A stretch of DNA of 64,000 nt from Rhopalosiphum padi (taxonomy: Eukaryota; Arthropoda; Insecta; Hemiptera; Aphididae): positions 32,525,858-32,589,857 of the forward strand of contig NC_083598.1 of NCBI RefSeq assembly GCF_020882245.1, read 5' to 3'. Below, in pieces: positions 1 through 12,284 of the stretch. A program made the position numbers and the translations under genes. A model generated the notes under the pieces. That model was not told the origin of the DNA and did no database searches. It saw nothing but the letters and a program-made list of their open reading frames with translations. Each line of letters opens with the position of its first letter. Position 1 is the first letter of the stretch.

Positions 1-572
1 AATCATTATTAAGGTTTAGTTCTACAAAATATGACTGCACACAATTATTATTATTATTTAAATTATTCAGTGGTATTTATGTACATAAATTATAATCACT
101 ATTTCTGTTTTATTTGAAGTGTAAGAATTGTAATTACTTTTGTTTTCATTTTAGATCAAACATTTTATTATAGTCGAGCATTTTACGTCGTTCAATACAT
201 ACGTGTTGAAAACTTGTAAATCGTTCCGTATTTATTGTTGATACTTTTTCTACTTTTAATACGTATTAAATAGTATTTTATTTTATATAATTATTCACGA
301 AATAAAAAACTCTTCTATTTGATGTTTTTTTAAAAAAAACAAACAAGTTTAGAATTTCCACTTAACCTTCAAAAACCAATATTTATAATAATTAACAAAA
401 TAAATAATTACACTTATTGCCGGACGCTTCCTGCTATCAGCCGGTAGACGGTAATTAGTCGGCACCGTTATCGTATTATCAGCTAATAATATATTACAAT
501 GCAATTTCTAAAAACATATATTATTAACAAAACAAAAAAGTAAAAACCAAAACAATCAATGTCTAGACTAAA
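1..572. other. AT-rich non-coding stretch
   Basis: No coding signal was found. A slightly GC-richer patch at about 419-476 contains several CGG/CCG steps but no motif that I recognise. The rest is AT-rich with short homopolymers. Confidence 0.5.
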
Positions 573-580
573 GTCTAACT

Positions 581-759
581 CAAGGGTGCCCAATTTATTT
601 TGGAAGCGGGCTATAATTGCAATTACATTTAGCTGGTGGGCCATGTTATGAACAAGACTTTATTAATAATAATTTAAAATGCCATAGACTATAGAGTATA
701 TTATAGATGTTGGCGGGCAAATCCAAAAGCGTTGACGGGCCTGGGTTTGGGCACCCTTG
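581..759. mobile_element. hAT-type MITE with perfect TIRs and target duplication
   Basis: A 179-bp non-autonomous DNA transposon. The left end CAAGGGTGCCCAA (581-593) is exactly repeated in inverse orientation at the right end (747-759). The element is flanked by the perfect 8-bp direct repeat GTCTAACT at 573-580 and 760-767. Eight-bp target duplications are the hallmark of the hAT superfamily, and the end sequence and GCGGGC-rich interior resemble hAT non-autonomous elements. It has no coding capacity. The identical duplications suggest a comparatively recent insertion. The ends are read directly from the sequence; the superfamily assignment rests on duplication length and end sequence. Confidence 0.9.
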
Positions 760-834
760 GTCTAACTACATATCTAACTAACGATAGAAAAAAATCGTGT
801 ACAGAGTGAGTCAAATGACGTATTTAACTCATCC

Positions 835-2890
835 GTTGAAATGGAGGATAAGCTTATACTTCTAAGAGAATACACCCAAACGAAACAATTCTTCAACCGA
901 TATTCCAGTATCCAGTACTAAATCAATTTTTATAACTGTCAACAGATTCTCGCCACTCACTACAGAAAATGACAAAAACGAAAATACCACACATGACTTT
1001 CAAGAAAATGTTGCTGAAACCACTGATAACGCGCAAAATACAAAAACTATACTTTCGCACACCAATTTTTATTCGAGAAGTGCTGGATTTTATCAAACTT
1101 CGCAATCAATTTATTAATAAAATTGTTCTGAAAATTTCTCCTTAGAATTAAAAAAAAAAAAAAATTTTAAAATACAATCTAAAAAACCCGATTCATATCA
1201 AGAAACAATAAATTAACTAAAATAAAATAACGCACAGTATTATACATATCAATATCAAGTCGATAAATCTCTCCGTGTTGTAATTTAAGAACCTACGACA
1301 CCGGCAGTCGAAATTAGAATAGTTTTTGAAGAAATAGACTTTATAGTCCATCAAGTAATTAACGTTCTTAAAAACCAACAAAAGTCAAACTGCCAACGCA
1401 TTTCGTTGATTTAGAACCAGCATTATTCAATAACAATATATTTAGTCGAATAACAATACCTAATTCCAAAAAAAAAATATAGGAACCACACTAACGTAAC
1501 GACATATAATGCTTTAAGTGACAAGACTATGGCTATTCGAAAAAATACTGTTCATATCTTCCACGATGTACCTGCTGCAAAGACAATCATCTGATCTCAT
1601 CAACTGTAGTAAGTCAAATGAGGCACTAGCCAAAAGTGCTATCTGTTGAAGTCGGTCATGGTTTTCTAATTTTCATGGGGTGCCCAAAATCCCAAAATTA
1701 TTTAATTTATAAGCAAAATGAAAAAAAAAATATTCAACAAAGCATTACATAAAAATGATAATTTATATTTATATTTCTATACATGTACGAGTATAATATT
1801 AACGTATTGAATATTTATATTTTATTTATTTCATAGGGTGCTCCAGCACCGTAGCACCCCAATAGTCGGCGCCCATGCATCCAGTGAACTACAAAGTATG
1901 CCGAGTATACAAACAGCTCCAACGATTCCGCAATCCAACCACGAAAAACTCAAATCCAACTTAAACAATAATGCAAGTACAAATTTTGTAAATTATATAA
2001 CTAATACAAATAATAAAAATGTAAAACTACACAACGGAAATAAACTCATCACCACCACCACCTCGCTCTTACGAACAGACAATATTCTTCTAATGAAATG
2101 ATGAGAACTTGCTTCTCACTAACTTCATAATCGAATATAAAGCACTGTTAAGCCCACTACTATCTCTCGTCACTACGGTTCTCGATCATCTCATCAATCA
2201 AAAGGCCAAATAATTCATTCACCTCCTTATCATTAGTCATCCTATTATGGAATGCCAAATGTGTAGACCAATCATAAAAATGAACTAATTATAATCCTAA
2301 ACGATAAAATAATTGACTTTCTCTAATTTTCGAAACTCTTTTCACATCCAATACTAAATTTATTATTTCGGGCCTATATTATTTCTTATAGAAAAATCAT
2401 TCATCTGACCACCAATATCCGATATTTAGGTTTGACACCAGACAAATGACTAACTTTGACAGAACATATATCAAATAAAAACAGATTATATTAAACAACA
2501 GACCTAAGTCTCTTTATGCCCTCATTGTAAAACATTCTAAAATTAGTCTAAAACACACTTCTACTATATATAAAACTTTATTTAAGCTAATTTGGTTTTA
2601 TAGGATCCATTTATGAGGTGTCCTTTAAGAAACAAAATAAAATACAAATTTTCCAATCAATTACATTACGTATGATTACAAATGCACCTTTTTACGTACC
2701 AAACTACACGCTCCACTCAGATTTAAATATTTAGATAGTCTCAGAGGTATCGTCCTATAAGCTATTTTGTTACCACCTGGCAAACCATTCAAACCCTTTG
2801 ATACACGCACTTAACTATACCAACATTCCAGAAAACCCGCGGAGAAGACGAAAGAGAAACTGGTATAGATACCTACTAACAAAATAAAAA
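835..2890 (+). pseudogene. Jockey-type LINE, internally deleted, decayed (copy 1)
   Basis: Remnant of a non-LTR retrotransposon. A plausible ORF1 start is ATG at 841. Around 1050-1300 the broken frames read like the Jockey ORF1 core (IREVLDFIKLRNQ, then a KSLRVVI block). At about 1510-1600 a CCHC zinc-knuckle array survives, with one cysteine codon changed to a stop (CFK*QDYGYSKKYC, then CTCC). ORF1 ends near 2205 with LLSPLLSLVTTVLDHLIN, the usual hydrophobic tail. ORF2 begins near 2230 with an ILLWNAK block typical of the apurinic endonuclease start. From about 2398 the sequence jumps to the reverse transcriptase C-terminus (IRYLGLTPDK, later LHAPLRF, then NPRRRRKRNWYRYLLTK, ending near 2885). 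Most of the endonuclease and the catalytic reverse transcriptase are therefore missing. There are many stops and frameshifts. The 3' UTR may run on to about 3060. The family is the same as, or close to, that at 11.1-12.3 kb. Confidence 0.85.
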
Positions 2891-3540
2891 AATAAATTAT
2901 TAAATAAATCTAAATTATACTTTAAAGCATAACCTTTACAGATTGTATATTTTTAAATAAACGTTAAATAAAAAAGATAATTTTTAGACATAACAAAACT
3001 ATTTGTTGTAAATATACTGTTTAACATAATTGTTGTAAATTATAATATAGTGTAAATAAATTGATTATTTAAAGTCATATTATATCCTAAGCTCAAAGAA
3101 ATAGTTTGTAAATATATAAAAAAACTACTTTACATTTTTGCAGCAAAAGAAATCATTGAGGAGAAAATGTTAATATTCTTTTGAACTTAAGATTTACATT
3201 AATTAAATAGTAAAACATTAAAATACGATAAGCAAAAACTCAATAAATCTAAATTCAAAGGAAATTAATTTTTTTAGACTTAACAAGGGTTTTGATTCAC
3301 TAAGATTTTCAAATTATTAAGGTTTTAAGAAATAAATCCTAATTCGTTTTTAAATGTTGCTATCATTTTTTATTATTAAATTATAAACTGTGTATTATTA
3401 TTATTGCATACCTATTATTAAAACATTTTTTTTTAAGTATAAACTATTAAAAAATATGATAAAAAATGATTATAATATTATAAGTAGTATTACCACTTTA
3501 AAAAAATAATTTGATATTTAACTATGAGATGTATTCTTGT
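2891..3540. other. AT-rich stretch between LINE and pogo relics
   Basis: The first 150-170 bases (TTGTTGTAAATATA-like repeats around 3000-3060) may be the LINE 3' UTR. The remainder is AT-rich with no coding signal. The second end of the pogo-type element should lie near 3250-3630, but I could not find it. Confidence 0.4.
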
Positions 3541-3634
3541 ACATGTTATAGTCATTGAATAGTTATTATTATATTCAAAGCAACTGAGCAAGAGTACATT
3601 TTATCGTCCACATAATTAGATTGTTCGGTAAATG

Positions 3635-5318
3635 TTAGAGTGCAGCAGCTTTTGCTTGTTTTACTAAAACACGAGGTACTGGCTCAGTCATGTTTTCTTC
3701 AACGTCATCAATATCTGCAGTAACACAAATGGAGTCGGTAATATCGTCGTCAGTTAGGATACCAGAAACGGTGACATCTACGTCGATTTCTACATAATTT
3801 TCAAATGTCTCTTCCTTTGTTATATCATGGCTCATTCTCTATACGTAATGGTATTTTCGATTATGGATGTCAATGTGTCGTCTTTCTTAGTGCCAATTTA
3901 AAATCCACACGATTTAAAGCAGTTCACGATTTTGGAAATTGTTACGTTTTTTTGCGGTTAATCAATAATTCACATAGCTCGAAGAACATAAATTATAGTA
4001 GATTTTTCATCATCCATATTAGTTATAGTTTTCTTCAAAATTTCTTTTTTTATAGAGTGTCTTAAATGTTTTTATTATTCCTTGATTCAAAGGTTGCGAT
4101 TTTTAAATAACATTTGGTGGTAGAAATTGTACTTTTAAAGCTTTAAAATTTGGAATAATTTGAGCTGATAAATTTCCTATAAACAACAACATTTTGAATT
4201 TTTGAATTTTCATTTGAATATAAATTCATAAGAGCATTCCACAGTTAGATCACTAGTTATCCATGATTTATTATTGAGTATGTATTTAACTATAAAAAAT
4301 TGTACACATCTTGATTTTTCGATTAATAAATGTTTCTCATTATCCATCCCAGTCATGTTGACAGCCAGTAATAGTGTGAGTCGTTTCTTTAAATACTTGC
4401 CATCGTTTAATTGTTCATTTTTGAATGCTAGACTTTTATCTGGCATTTATCTACATTTATAAAAAGTGTGGTTTCAACTGCAGTTTATATATTACATGGT
4501 TTATATTCTTCCAGTAGCTCACTTAAGTTTATTTTACATTAATCGTCAATATCATCACTTTCAGCTGTACTTTTACTACACATTTTTTTTTAAAGCGAAA
4601 TTCCTGGTGTATTTTTTATTTTAAAATTGTTTTTGAATTGTTTATAGACAAATTATTTTGCTTGATTTTTTGTTTTTCTTTTAAAATAGGACCCACAATA
4701 CTAACATTGGCATCTCTATATTACTTAAACTACTTAATTACACATTCTTCTACATCCGAAAATGTAGGGCACATCTTGGTTTTTCGGCCTGTTTAAAAGT
4801 TCAAATAAATTTATTTTTATGCTTTATCATGTAAATAGTATGCTTACTGGTATTTAATATTATCCAGTGAACTTCTTTTTATTTCTTTCAATTTTTACTG
4901 TTTCAAGGGCCTTTTGGTTTTCTCCAATAGTGAACGTTTTTAAATTACTTACCATTTTTGTATTTTCGACAATTAACATATTTATAATGAAATCCACATA
5001 TTAAAACTTACACGTGATTGATCGATTGTAACTGACAACACTGATATTTCATTTTGTGATAGTAAACCAAATGAAATGAAAAAATATAATAAGATAATAA
5101 ACACTATACAATTAAATGAGTTAAATCATTGGTACGTATAAGTCGATTAGATAATATAGTAAAAATCAACAATAAGTGATTGTTATTATGCGAATACGTC
5201 TATATTTGTTGTATGTGATCGAGTTATCTATGGTTTTTTTTCAAGTAATCGAGGATTTTGCAAGGGAATGAGATTGATGTCGATTTATCAAGGTTTTCTT
5301 CTTATCGGGATTCCATTG
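3635..5318 (-). pseudogene. pogo/Tigger-type DNA transposon with broken transposase
   Basis: The minus strand carries a degraded transposase of the pogo/Tigger (CENP-B/jerky-like) group. The probable start ATG is at 4955, followed by a helix-turn-helix start (MVSNLKTFTI...NQKALETVK). Around 4770-4680 there is an EECVIK.FK block and a VSIVGPILKEK block. At about 4540-4495 stands LSELLEEYKPCNIY. From 4446 comes the DDE-domain core: KSLAFKNEQLNDGK, RLTLLLAVNMTG, then a WITSDL block. Next is a block reading FLPPN and SQPLNQGI in broken frames (about 4130-4080), the region of the second catalytic aspartate and downstream motifs. An acidic tail ends at 3635 (LTDDDITDS, VKQAKAAAL). Start to stop spans about 1.3 kb, near full family length, but stops and frameshifts interrupt it. 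The 5' end appears to be CAATGGAATCCCGATAAG (5318-5301 on the minus strand), preceded by TA (5320-5319), as expected for pogo insertion. The opposite terminus was not located. Confidence 0.85.
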
Positions 5319-5320
5319 TA

Positions 5321-7190
5321 CAACTTTAAAATAGGAAATTATTTGTTTTATTTTTAAATTGTGTAGTGTATATTTATGTATCAAAAATATTAAGTTTAAA
5401 TATCAAAAGTATTACAAGTGATTTATTTGTAGTAAAACCAATATATAGTTTTTTAATTGTAAGCATACCATTTGTCATTATTTTATTTCATAAAAAAATA
5501 AATCAATTACTACTCCATTGATAAAACAATTTTTTGGGGTTCTATATAATTAATAATTAATAAGCTATTAACAAATATCAACTCTTTAATGGCATAAAGA
5601 ATACTCTAACAAAGGTTATATACCTTTTATATTCTTATAAGTTACAATCTTTATATTAATAAACGGCAAAAAGAGCAATTATAGAGCTAAAAGGTTTTTT
5701 TACATGAAAGGATTTGTGTTTAATTGAAACATTTGAAACACAGAGCTACTCATTTCTTATTTTTTAATATATATTTTTTTTTTTTTATGAAACAACCTGT
5801 GGCAAATTTTAAATGTAAAATGATTAAATCGATTTTTACATATATTATTATATATTATATATTATTATTATTTCAAACTTGAAAAGAAAAATTATATTAC
5901 TTTTAGATATTATACAGAATCTCAATAGAATCATATTCGATTTCTGTCATTAAGAATTGTGTTTAAATATTTTAAATAATATATACAATCTTTCACCAAA
6001 CACGATTTCCTTAATTATTCTTTAATTTAATAATGATTTTATTTAAATTCTGACTTTCAAAATCTTTAAGTATAAGTAAAGTCTATATCTTATTTGTTTT
6101 TTAATTGATGATGTTGATACCAACTACTTAAAGAATGTTTTGTAGTAATTCAAACTTCTATTTTCAAATAAGTATCACCCTTATTTACTTTATATTATTT
6201 AGTGGGAATTTAAAAAAAAAAAAAATTGATGTACCTAATTAAAAATTAGAACAAGTAGTTTTTCTTTTATTAAAATATTTATATTATGGATAATAACCAT
6301 TAAAAATGGTTTTACATTGATTTAAAGTATATATAATATATAATATTATATCTTCTATTTATTATACTTATTGTATTATGTTAATAAATTATAAATATTG
6401 ATAGATCAATATGAATTACTAAAATTTCTAAATGTTTACTATCCTTAGTACACAAATTATGTAACTCATAAACTAATCATACGAATACGAACGTCTTCAT
6501 TTTTATAAATATTATAGTAGAAATGAGAGGATTTTCATTTGTCATTTATTTTTGATATAATAAAAAAAAAATCAAGAATTTAAAAATATGGTCTTTAGGA
6601 ATAATTAAAATTTCCCTCAAATCCAGTTTTTGAATAATTACAAGTATAAAAATGGAGTAAGAATCCTTGGTGAATCACTGTATTTATAATATCAAATAAA
6701 TCGATATAAGAGGGGTATACACAACCTGGTGAGCGGTATCATATCATAATTGCATTTAAGAATATCACTTAATAGGTAGATGTGTAGCATTAAAACTAAA
6801 TAGCATAGTTAAAAACTTATAATATTATAAACAATAGTAATAAGTTATTACTATGAACGATATGATTTTTATTATTATTGTTTAGTAACCATTACAAAGT
6901 TAACTGGAGGGTAGTGCGAAAATAAAATAATATTTGGTACGACGGCTCTCCGGGTAGGCAATGTCAGTGCATCAGGGAGTAGAGTAATAGGTATGCTATT
7001 ATTATAAGACGTATTAAATATTAATATTATCCTGTTCATCGTGTAACATAATTTGAGTTGTTTTCGTTTTACATTATTTATAGTTACTTTTATGTGGTTT
7101 ATAAAATAATGTATAATTATTATAGTTTGGTACATGTATACATTAATATTACACTGATGTGTATTCGCTTGCCGTAAGTCAGTATAACTA
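5321..7190. other. AT-rich non-coding stretch
   Basis: No coding region was recognised. The string GGTGAATCAC occurs at 6669-6678 in a context (CCTTGGTGAATCACTGTA) that I associate with ends of a dispersed aphid repeat; the same ten bases recur at 7997-8006. Long AT-only runs and poly-A/T tracts fill the rest. Confidence 0.4.
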
Positions 7191-7194
7191 CCCA

Positions 7195-7450
7195 ACCGAT
7201 CTGGAGATCACACTCGTCGTCATCGTCATCGTATTACAGCTTATTATAAATGACCCGTAATAATAATACTAAGAGAGTTTTGTACACGGAAAACATATTT
7301 TTTTTCCATCCCCCGCTCGCATCATTATTCTACTAATAACCCCTCGAGTTTAATGGAAACTCGCGTTTCATGCACGTCACAATATCGTGTTCGCGTCTGC
7401 TCGTGCCATGTATACACGTCACTACTTTGATGACGACGGGTACTATAATA
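7195..7450. promoter_or_regulatory. CpG-containing block, possible regulatory sequence
   Basis: This block is GC-richer than its surroundings, with a TCGTCGTCATCGTCATCG run near 7214 and further CpGs to about 7445. No open frame with convincing codon content crosses it. Such islands in AT-rich insect DNA often mark promoters, 5' UTRs or enhancers, but nothing here decides among these. Confidence 0.2.
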
Positions 7451-8815
7451 TTATAACAACGAATCGTACAGAATGATATTAATGAACGTGATAAAAAAAA
7501 CAATTTTCCCCGTGGATGGTGAATCTCATCTATTTTTATTTTAATAATTTATTTATTCAAATTCTAATATTTGAATTTGTAGATATTATACTTTAGGCTC
7601 ATGTTTTAAAATACTTAGATTTTTCATATTATTTAAGGAGAGTCAAGATGTGGTCAAACAAAATTCTTTTCAAGTGATTATGATCTTTTTTTTCCAGATA
7701 ACTGTTAATCAAATAAGTTTTTTTAGAAAATTTTGATGCATCTAAGTCGAAATTTTAATCGAGTAATTTTTGATTTATTTTACTTTATATACTAAAAATA
7801 ATAATTATTCTATAATAGTGGGATTTTGATGATTTGAAAACTTAAGTGGTTATATTATTATTTTATCAAAATATTATAATTTATAAAAATGTTTGGGTAT
7901 AATACTAAATAAATATAATACATTAACTTAAAAATTAAAAAAAACAACATTTAAATAGATTAATAAATGAATAAAAAAATGGGAGGGAGCACGCTCGGTG
8001 AATCACCTTGTATATATTATATGTAAATATTTTACACATGTGTAGTATAATAACTAACAACAGTAATAACTATTATTATGCCATTTAATTCGAGCAATAT
8101 TGCGTGTTCGGTACATACCTATATAAATATTAAATTATACCGCTTCATTGGTCTATGGTGAAACTTATAGATAGCGAACGATCAGTTTAATTTTATTATT
8201 TCTTTGACATTTTAATGTTAAAAAATATGAGTACAGATATTTTGACGGATCGTAACTGCCGTTTCACGGTTGGACGTAACAGCAATAATATGAGTATGAG
8301 TATAGCTTTGATCAAACCATCGTTGTTGCACAATTATTAGCAATATTAATTTTCTTTTATTTAGGTCGTTTGGGCACGTCAATAATATGACTACTTTGTT
8401 CCCCGACTGTTGTATAATAAAGTATCACTGGAGATCCGTCCGAAAACCAACACAAACCGTGACACGCTGAATAACACCAAATATAATATACGTCGAGTCA
8501 ATTTACATTTCATTTAACTTACACTGACCCATCTGCACAAATATGTACTGTGCAAATTGCATTGATGACATGGATATTAACATCAAAATAGTTTTTAATT
8601 TTAAACGCTCATTATAAACGTACGCAGATATTTGTAATTTTGGATAACCATTAATAACAATATACCGGTTAAACATATTGTAATATTATCAAACGGTTTT
8701 CTCGTTAAAAGCAATATAATAATATTATACATGTCATGAAATTCAACAGTAAATGAAATATTCAATAAACAGTATTTTACATTATTTTTTTTTTATGAAT
8801 ATATTATATAATACA
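7451..8815. other. AT-rich stretch with a repeat terminus
   Basis: GGTGAATCACCTTG at 7997-8010 looks like the end of a dispersed repeat and shares ten bases with 6669-6678. A weakly CpG-containing patch lies at 8240-8500. No gene was recognised. Confidence 0.35.
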
Positions 8816-8817
8816 TT

Positions 8818-9960
8818 TTTTAGATTCTGAGTGGAGCGATCAATGTGTGTTTTTCTTTTTTCAACTAAATTGATTTTGTTTTTTTTTTGCGTAAAACATA
8901 ATAAAAAATATTCGTAGGTATTTGAAATTTTTACCAAATGTTTATATTATCATTTTTTGCAAAATAGAAAAATTTCAAAATATTTCGAAAATTTTTGAGC
9001 TTTTTATGTACATGAGAAATATTCAATTTTTTTTTTAGTTTTTTTTTACTAGAAATGTCGATTTAAAAACAAAATATTTACTGGGAAAAATGATTGAAAA
9101 TGTAATACAAAGCTTTTCATAAATTGTTTATTTTTCAGTTAAAGCATATCAACAATCTATTGTCACGATATTTTTTATAAGCCTTTGAAGATAAAATTTT
9201 GACAAAAAAACATGAAAATCTTCAAAATGTACATATTATTTTTAGTTAGAAATTCATAAAAAAATTGAATACATAACATTTGAAAACTTAATACAAGGCT
9301 TTTTATAAGTTTCCCCACCTACGAATGTACAAAAAAAATCTACGAGAAAGCCAGATTAATTTTTTATAAACATTTCAAGGTCGGATTTCTACGACATTCA
9401 ATATTCATTAATAAAATAACTATTTTACCTCAAAATATTTTTGATATTTAGTTGTATTTAAAAAATAATAATAGTAAGGTTTTGACGTTATATTTATATT
9501 ATTGTTTTAATTATACAAAGACATTTTAATTTTTTTTTTGTTTTTTTTTCCACATAATTATATTAAAATTGAATAGAAGGTAATTTATTTATATCTATAT
9601 AAAAATTATTAAAAATATATAGGCACTATTTTTTTTTTATACATTTGAAGTTAGAAAATCGTAAAAGTTACATGTTATTTTGTATTTTTTAAAAACTTAC
9701 TTTTTTAACCCAAACAGAAATTATAAAATCTAAAAAGTCTATAAAAGCAATAATTTTTATAGGCATTTTAAGTTAAAATTTCAATTAAATTAATTATTTA
9801 AATAATAAATAACGATGTTAATTAATTTTTTGTAATTTAAAAACATTATTCGTGGAAATTTATAATTTTTACGTATATTAACTTATTACTTTATTATACA
9901 ATGATAAATTCGATTTATGGTATTTAAAGAAATATTTTATTAAATTTTGAGTTATATAAG
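8818..9960 (+). repeat. Dispersed aphid-type repeat with decayed tandem units (copy A)
   Basis: It begins with ATTCTGAGTGGAGCGATC (from about 8823), a start I recognise from aphid genomic repeats; related starts occur at about 14223 (+) and 16345-16372 (-). The body contains degenerate repeated blocks. TTGAAAATGTAATACAAAGC at 9094 recurs as TTGAAAACTTAATACAAGGC at 9280, a spacing of 186 bp. The phrases 'taagcctttgaag' and 'tacatttgaagtt' also recur. It is extremely T/A-rich and has no coding capacity. The 3' limit is approximate. Confidence 0.6.
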
Positions 9961-11110
9961 TTAATATACAATGGTAAAAATACCTATCATCATAATAATT
10001 AAATACTAATAATATAATGTAATGTTATACACCGTTATTTAATTCACTTACCCTACTAAATTTATTTTTGAATGTCATCGACACGTTTGAAATTCATAAC
10101 AAATAAATATACATATATTATTTTTAACAATGACTATCATCATTTTCAGTGAATGATTTTCTGGTTACAACTGTTACAATAGTGCTCTAGGACTTTCATC
10201 ATAGGAATTTGAATATCCAAAATCGAATGTGAATTGTGATTCTTAATCACTAAAAATGAAAAAAACGGAAACAAACAACAATAACCAAATCGTACTTTAT
10301 CATAAAGCTCGGTTTTATTCATCAAGCTCCGTTTGACCATTTTTTTTGTACCAAATGATTTATCATTGCTTTAAATTCAATATTATACCACTATATTAAC
10401 TTTTGTGGAGACTATTGAAGTGGTACGACTGGTACGAGTTTCAAACACTCGAAGAGCTCTGTATCATGGTCGATATTTTTTATTTCAACTTCAAACATAT
10501 CATAATACAAAATACCTCAATATTATAATGTATAAAATAATCTTCATGTACTTTACATAATGTTACCAAAAAGCATCCATATACCTACCAATTTATATCG
10601 ATTAAACTGGAATACAATTATGTGAAAAATATTCTAAAAAAGATAAGTGGGGGTAATATAATATATCCTACTTTCTTATAATTCATAGAATATTGAATTC
10701 TGTATATATAAATACAAATATAAATTAGTACGTAATAAGTTTATTTTACTCTATATTGGTTTGAAATACGAATGATTTTAAATCTATTTAAATACTTGAC
10801 GTTAAACCAATTATATTATATTTATATATATATATATTAAATTATTACTTATAAAGTAATTGAACAATGTATATGGTAAAACAAAATAATCTTATTTATT
10901 TATTTAGTTTTATATGTAAAAATACTTAAGAGAAGCTTCAACTGTAAAAGAATATTTATTTGACAAAGCCTCGAAAGTATTATTTAAATAAATCAATTAA
11001 ATTAAAAAAAGTTCAAATAGTTCAACGATAATAATTCAGATTTATTTAAAAATCAATAACAAATAAAATATAATATGAAATGTATATTATGTACCATTAT
11101 TAGAGTTTAT
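9961..11110. other. AT-rich non-coding stretch
   Basis: No recognisable coding or RNA gene was found. A slightly GC-richer patch at 10405-10480 contains no supported gene. A short TA microsatellite lies at about 10822-10838. Confidence 0.4.
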
Positions 11111-11124
11111 ATTTTTTTAATATA

Positions 11125-12284
11125 CATTTTTTTTTTTTTTTTTTTTTTTATTTTACATTTTTATAATATACAATCTATTCCTGTGGAACAATAAGAATAT
11201 GTGATAGTAGAATATTTAACATGATTGATTGATGGGAGGAGCTACCCAGTGGTAACACTGCCCTTGCGTGAGGTTACTGTTTTAAGTTTTTTTTTTTTTT
11301 TTTTTTTGAATCGTTTATTTTTATTTAGTTATTAAGAAGATCACGGCACCAATCTCTTTTAAGCCTTCTGGGGGGGTTTCCAGGAATTGTGAGGGAGGAG
11401 AGGTTTGAGATAAGTGGGTTGGTATGGGAGGGGAACTTAGAATGGAAACGTTTGTAATAGGTAACTGCTTCTTCATGAACTGTTTTGATTTTTAGGTCAG
11501 TGTGTAAAGTTAAGTTAGAGATGTACGGTTCAGAATTTGTGATTTTGCGAAGAATTTTGTTTTGAAGGGTTTGTATTTGATTTATGTTGGTTTTTTTAGC
11601 ATTGCCCCAGAGTTGGAGGCCGTAGGTCCACATTGGTTTAATAAGGGATTTATAAATTAGGAGTTTGACATTTAGAGAGGTATGTTTGTTGTTTGAGATT
11701 AGGGTTTTAAGGAAGCGGAGACGTGCATTTAGGGCCAGTTTTTTAATTTTGATGTGGTGTGACCATGTTAGGCGGCGGTCAACTGTCAGGCCTAGGTATT
11801 TAGCCGATTAAGATGGTGGTATTAGAATATTGTCTAGGAAAACTAAAGGACAAGGAGGAATGCGAAGAGTGAAAGTCGTATGCTGCGATTTGGACTGGTT
11901 AACTTTGATACGCCATTTTTTATACCAGTCAGCCATGAGATCGAGATGGAGTTGTAGGTTTTGGGAAGCTATGTGAGGATTTTCGTGGATTGAGATAATA
12001 GCTTTGTCGTCTGCAAACTCCGCAACGGTAGTGTTTGGAGAGGTGGGTTGATCCGACGCGTAAATGTTGAACAAGGTGGGAGAGAGGATACCCCCTTGAG
12101 GAACACCTGAGTTGATTTTTGCTATATCCGATAGGGATGTACCAACTCTGACCTGAAAGTAGCGATCAGTTAGGTAGGATTTGATTAACAGGTAATAGGT
12201 TGGATGGAATATTGGCTTAATTTTGTATAGTAGTCCTTCGTGCCACACCCTATCAAAAGCTTGGGATATATCCAAGAATAATTA
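11125..12284 (-). mobile_element. 5'-truncated Jockey-type LINE (copy 2)
   Basis: The minus-strand element runs from an abrupt 5' truncation near 12284 to a poly-A tail seen as 23 T at 11127-11149. A 3' UTR of roughly 175 bp follows the ORF, with a second internal A-tract (T-run at about 11288-11307). A 9-bp direct repeat TTTAATATA at 11116-11124 and 12285-12293 may be the target duplication, but in AT-rich DNA this is weak evidence. 5' truncation plus a poly-A tail is the usual outcome of target-primed reverse transcription. Confidence 0.8.
11325..12275 (-). pseudogene. Jockey-type reverse transcriptase, C-terminal two-thirds, one in-frame stop
   Basis: This is ORF2 of LINE copy 2, which would encode the reverse transcriptase that copies the LINE RNA. 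The frame is open for 155 codons, broken by one TAA at 11810-11808, and open for another 160 codons to the natural stop at 11327-11325. Visible motifs in order are LDISQAFDRVW at the truncated start (palm block A), SGVPQGGILSPTLFN at residues 56-70 (block B), the catalytic EFADD at 86-90 (the aspartate pair of the [YF]xDD box), and WYKKW near 117. After the stop come AKYLGLTVD and RRLTW, a WTYGLQLWGNAKK motif, LHTDLKIK, and a C-terminal RRLKRDWCRDLLNN. The endonuclease, fingers and ORF1 are absent. Apart from the stop no frameshift is seen, so it is much younger than the other copies. Confidence 0.92.

Noticed and set aside
1677..1860. GGGGTGC...GCACCCC inverted pair inside LINE copy 1 as a nested MITE
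   Set aside because: Seven-base ends only, no flanking duplication, and the left part still reads as the ORF1 tail of the LINE.
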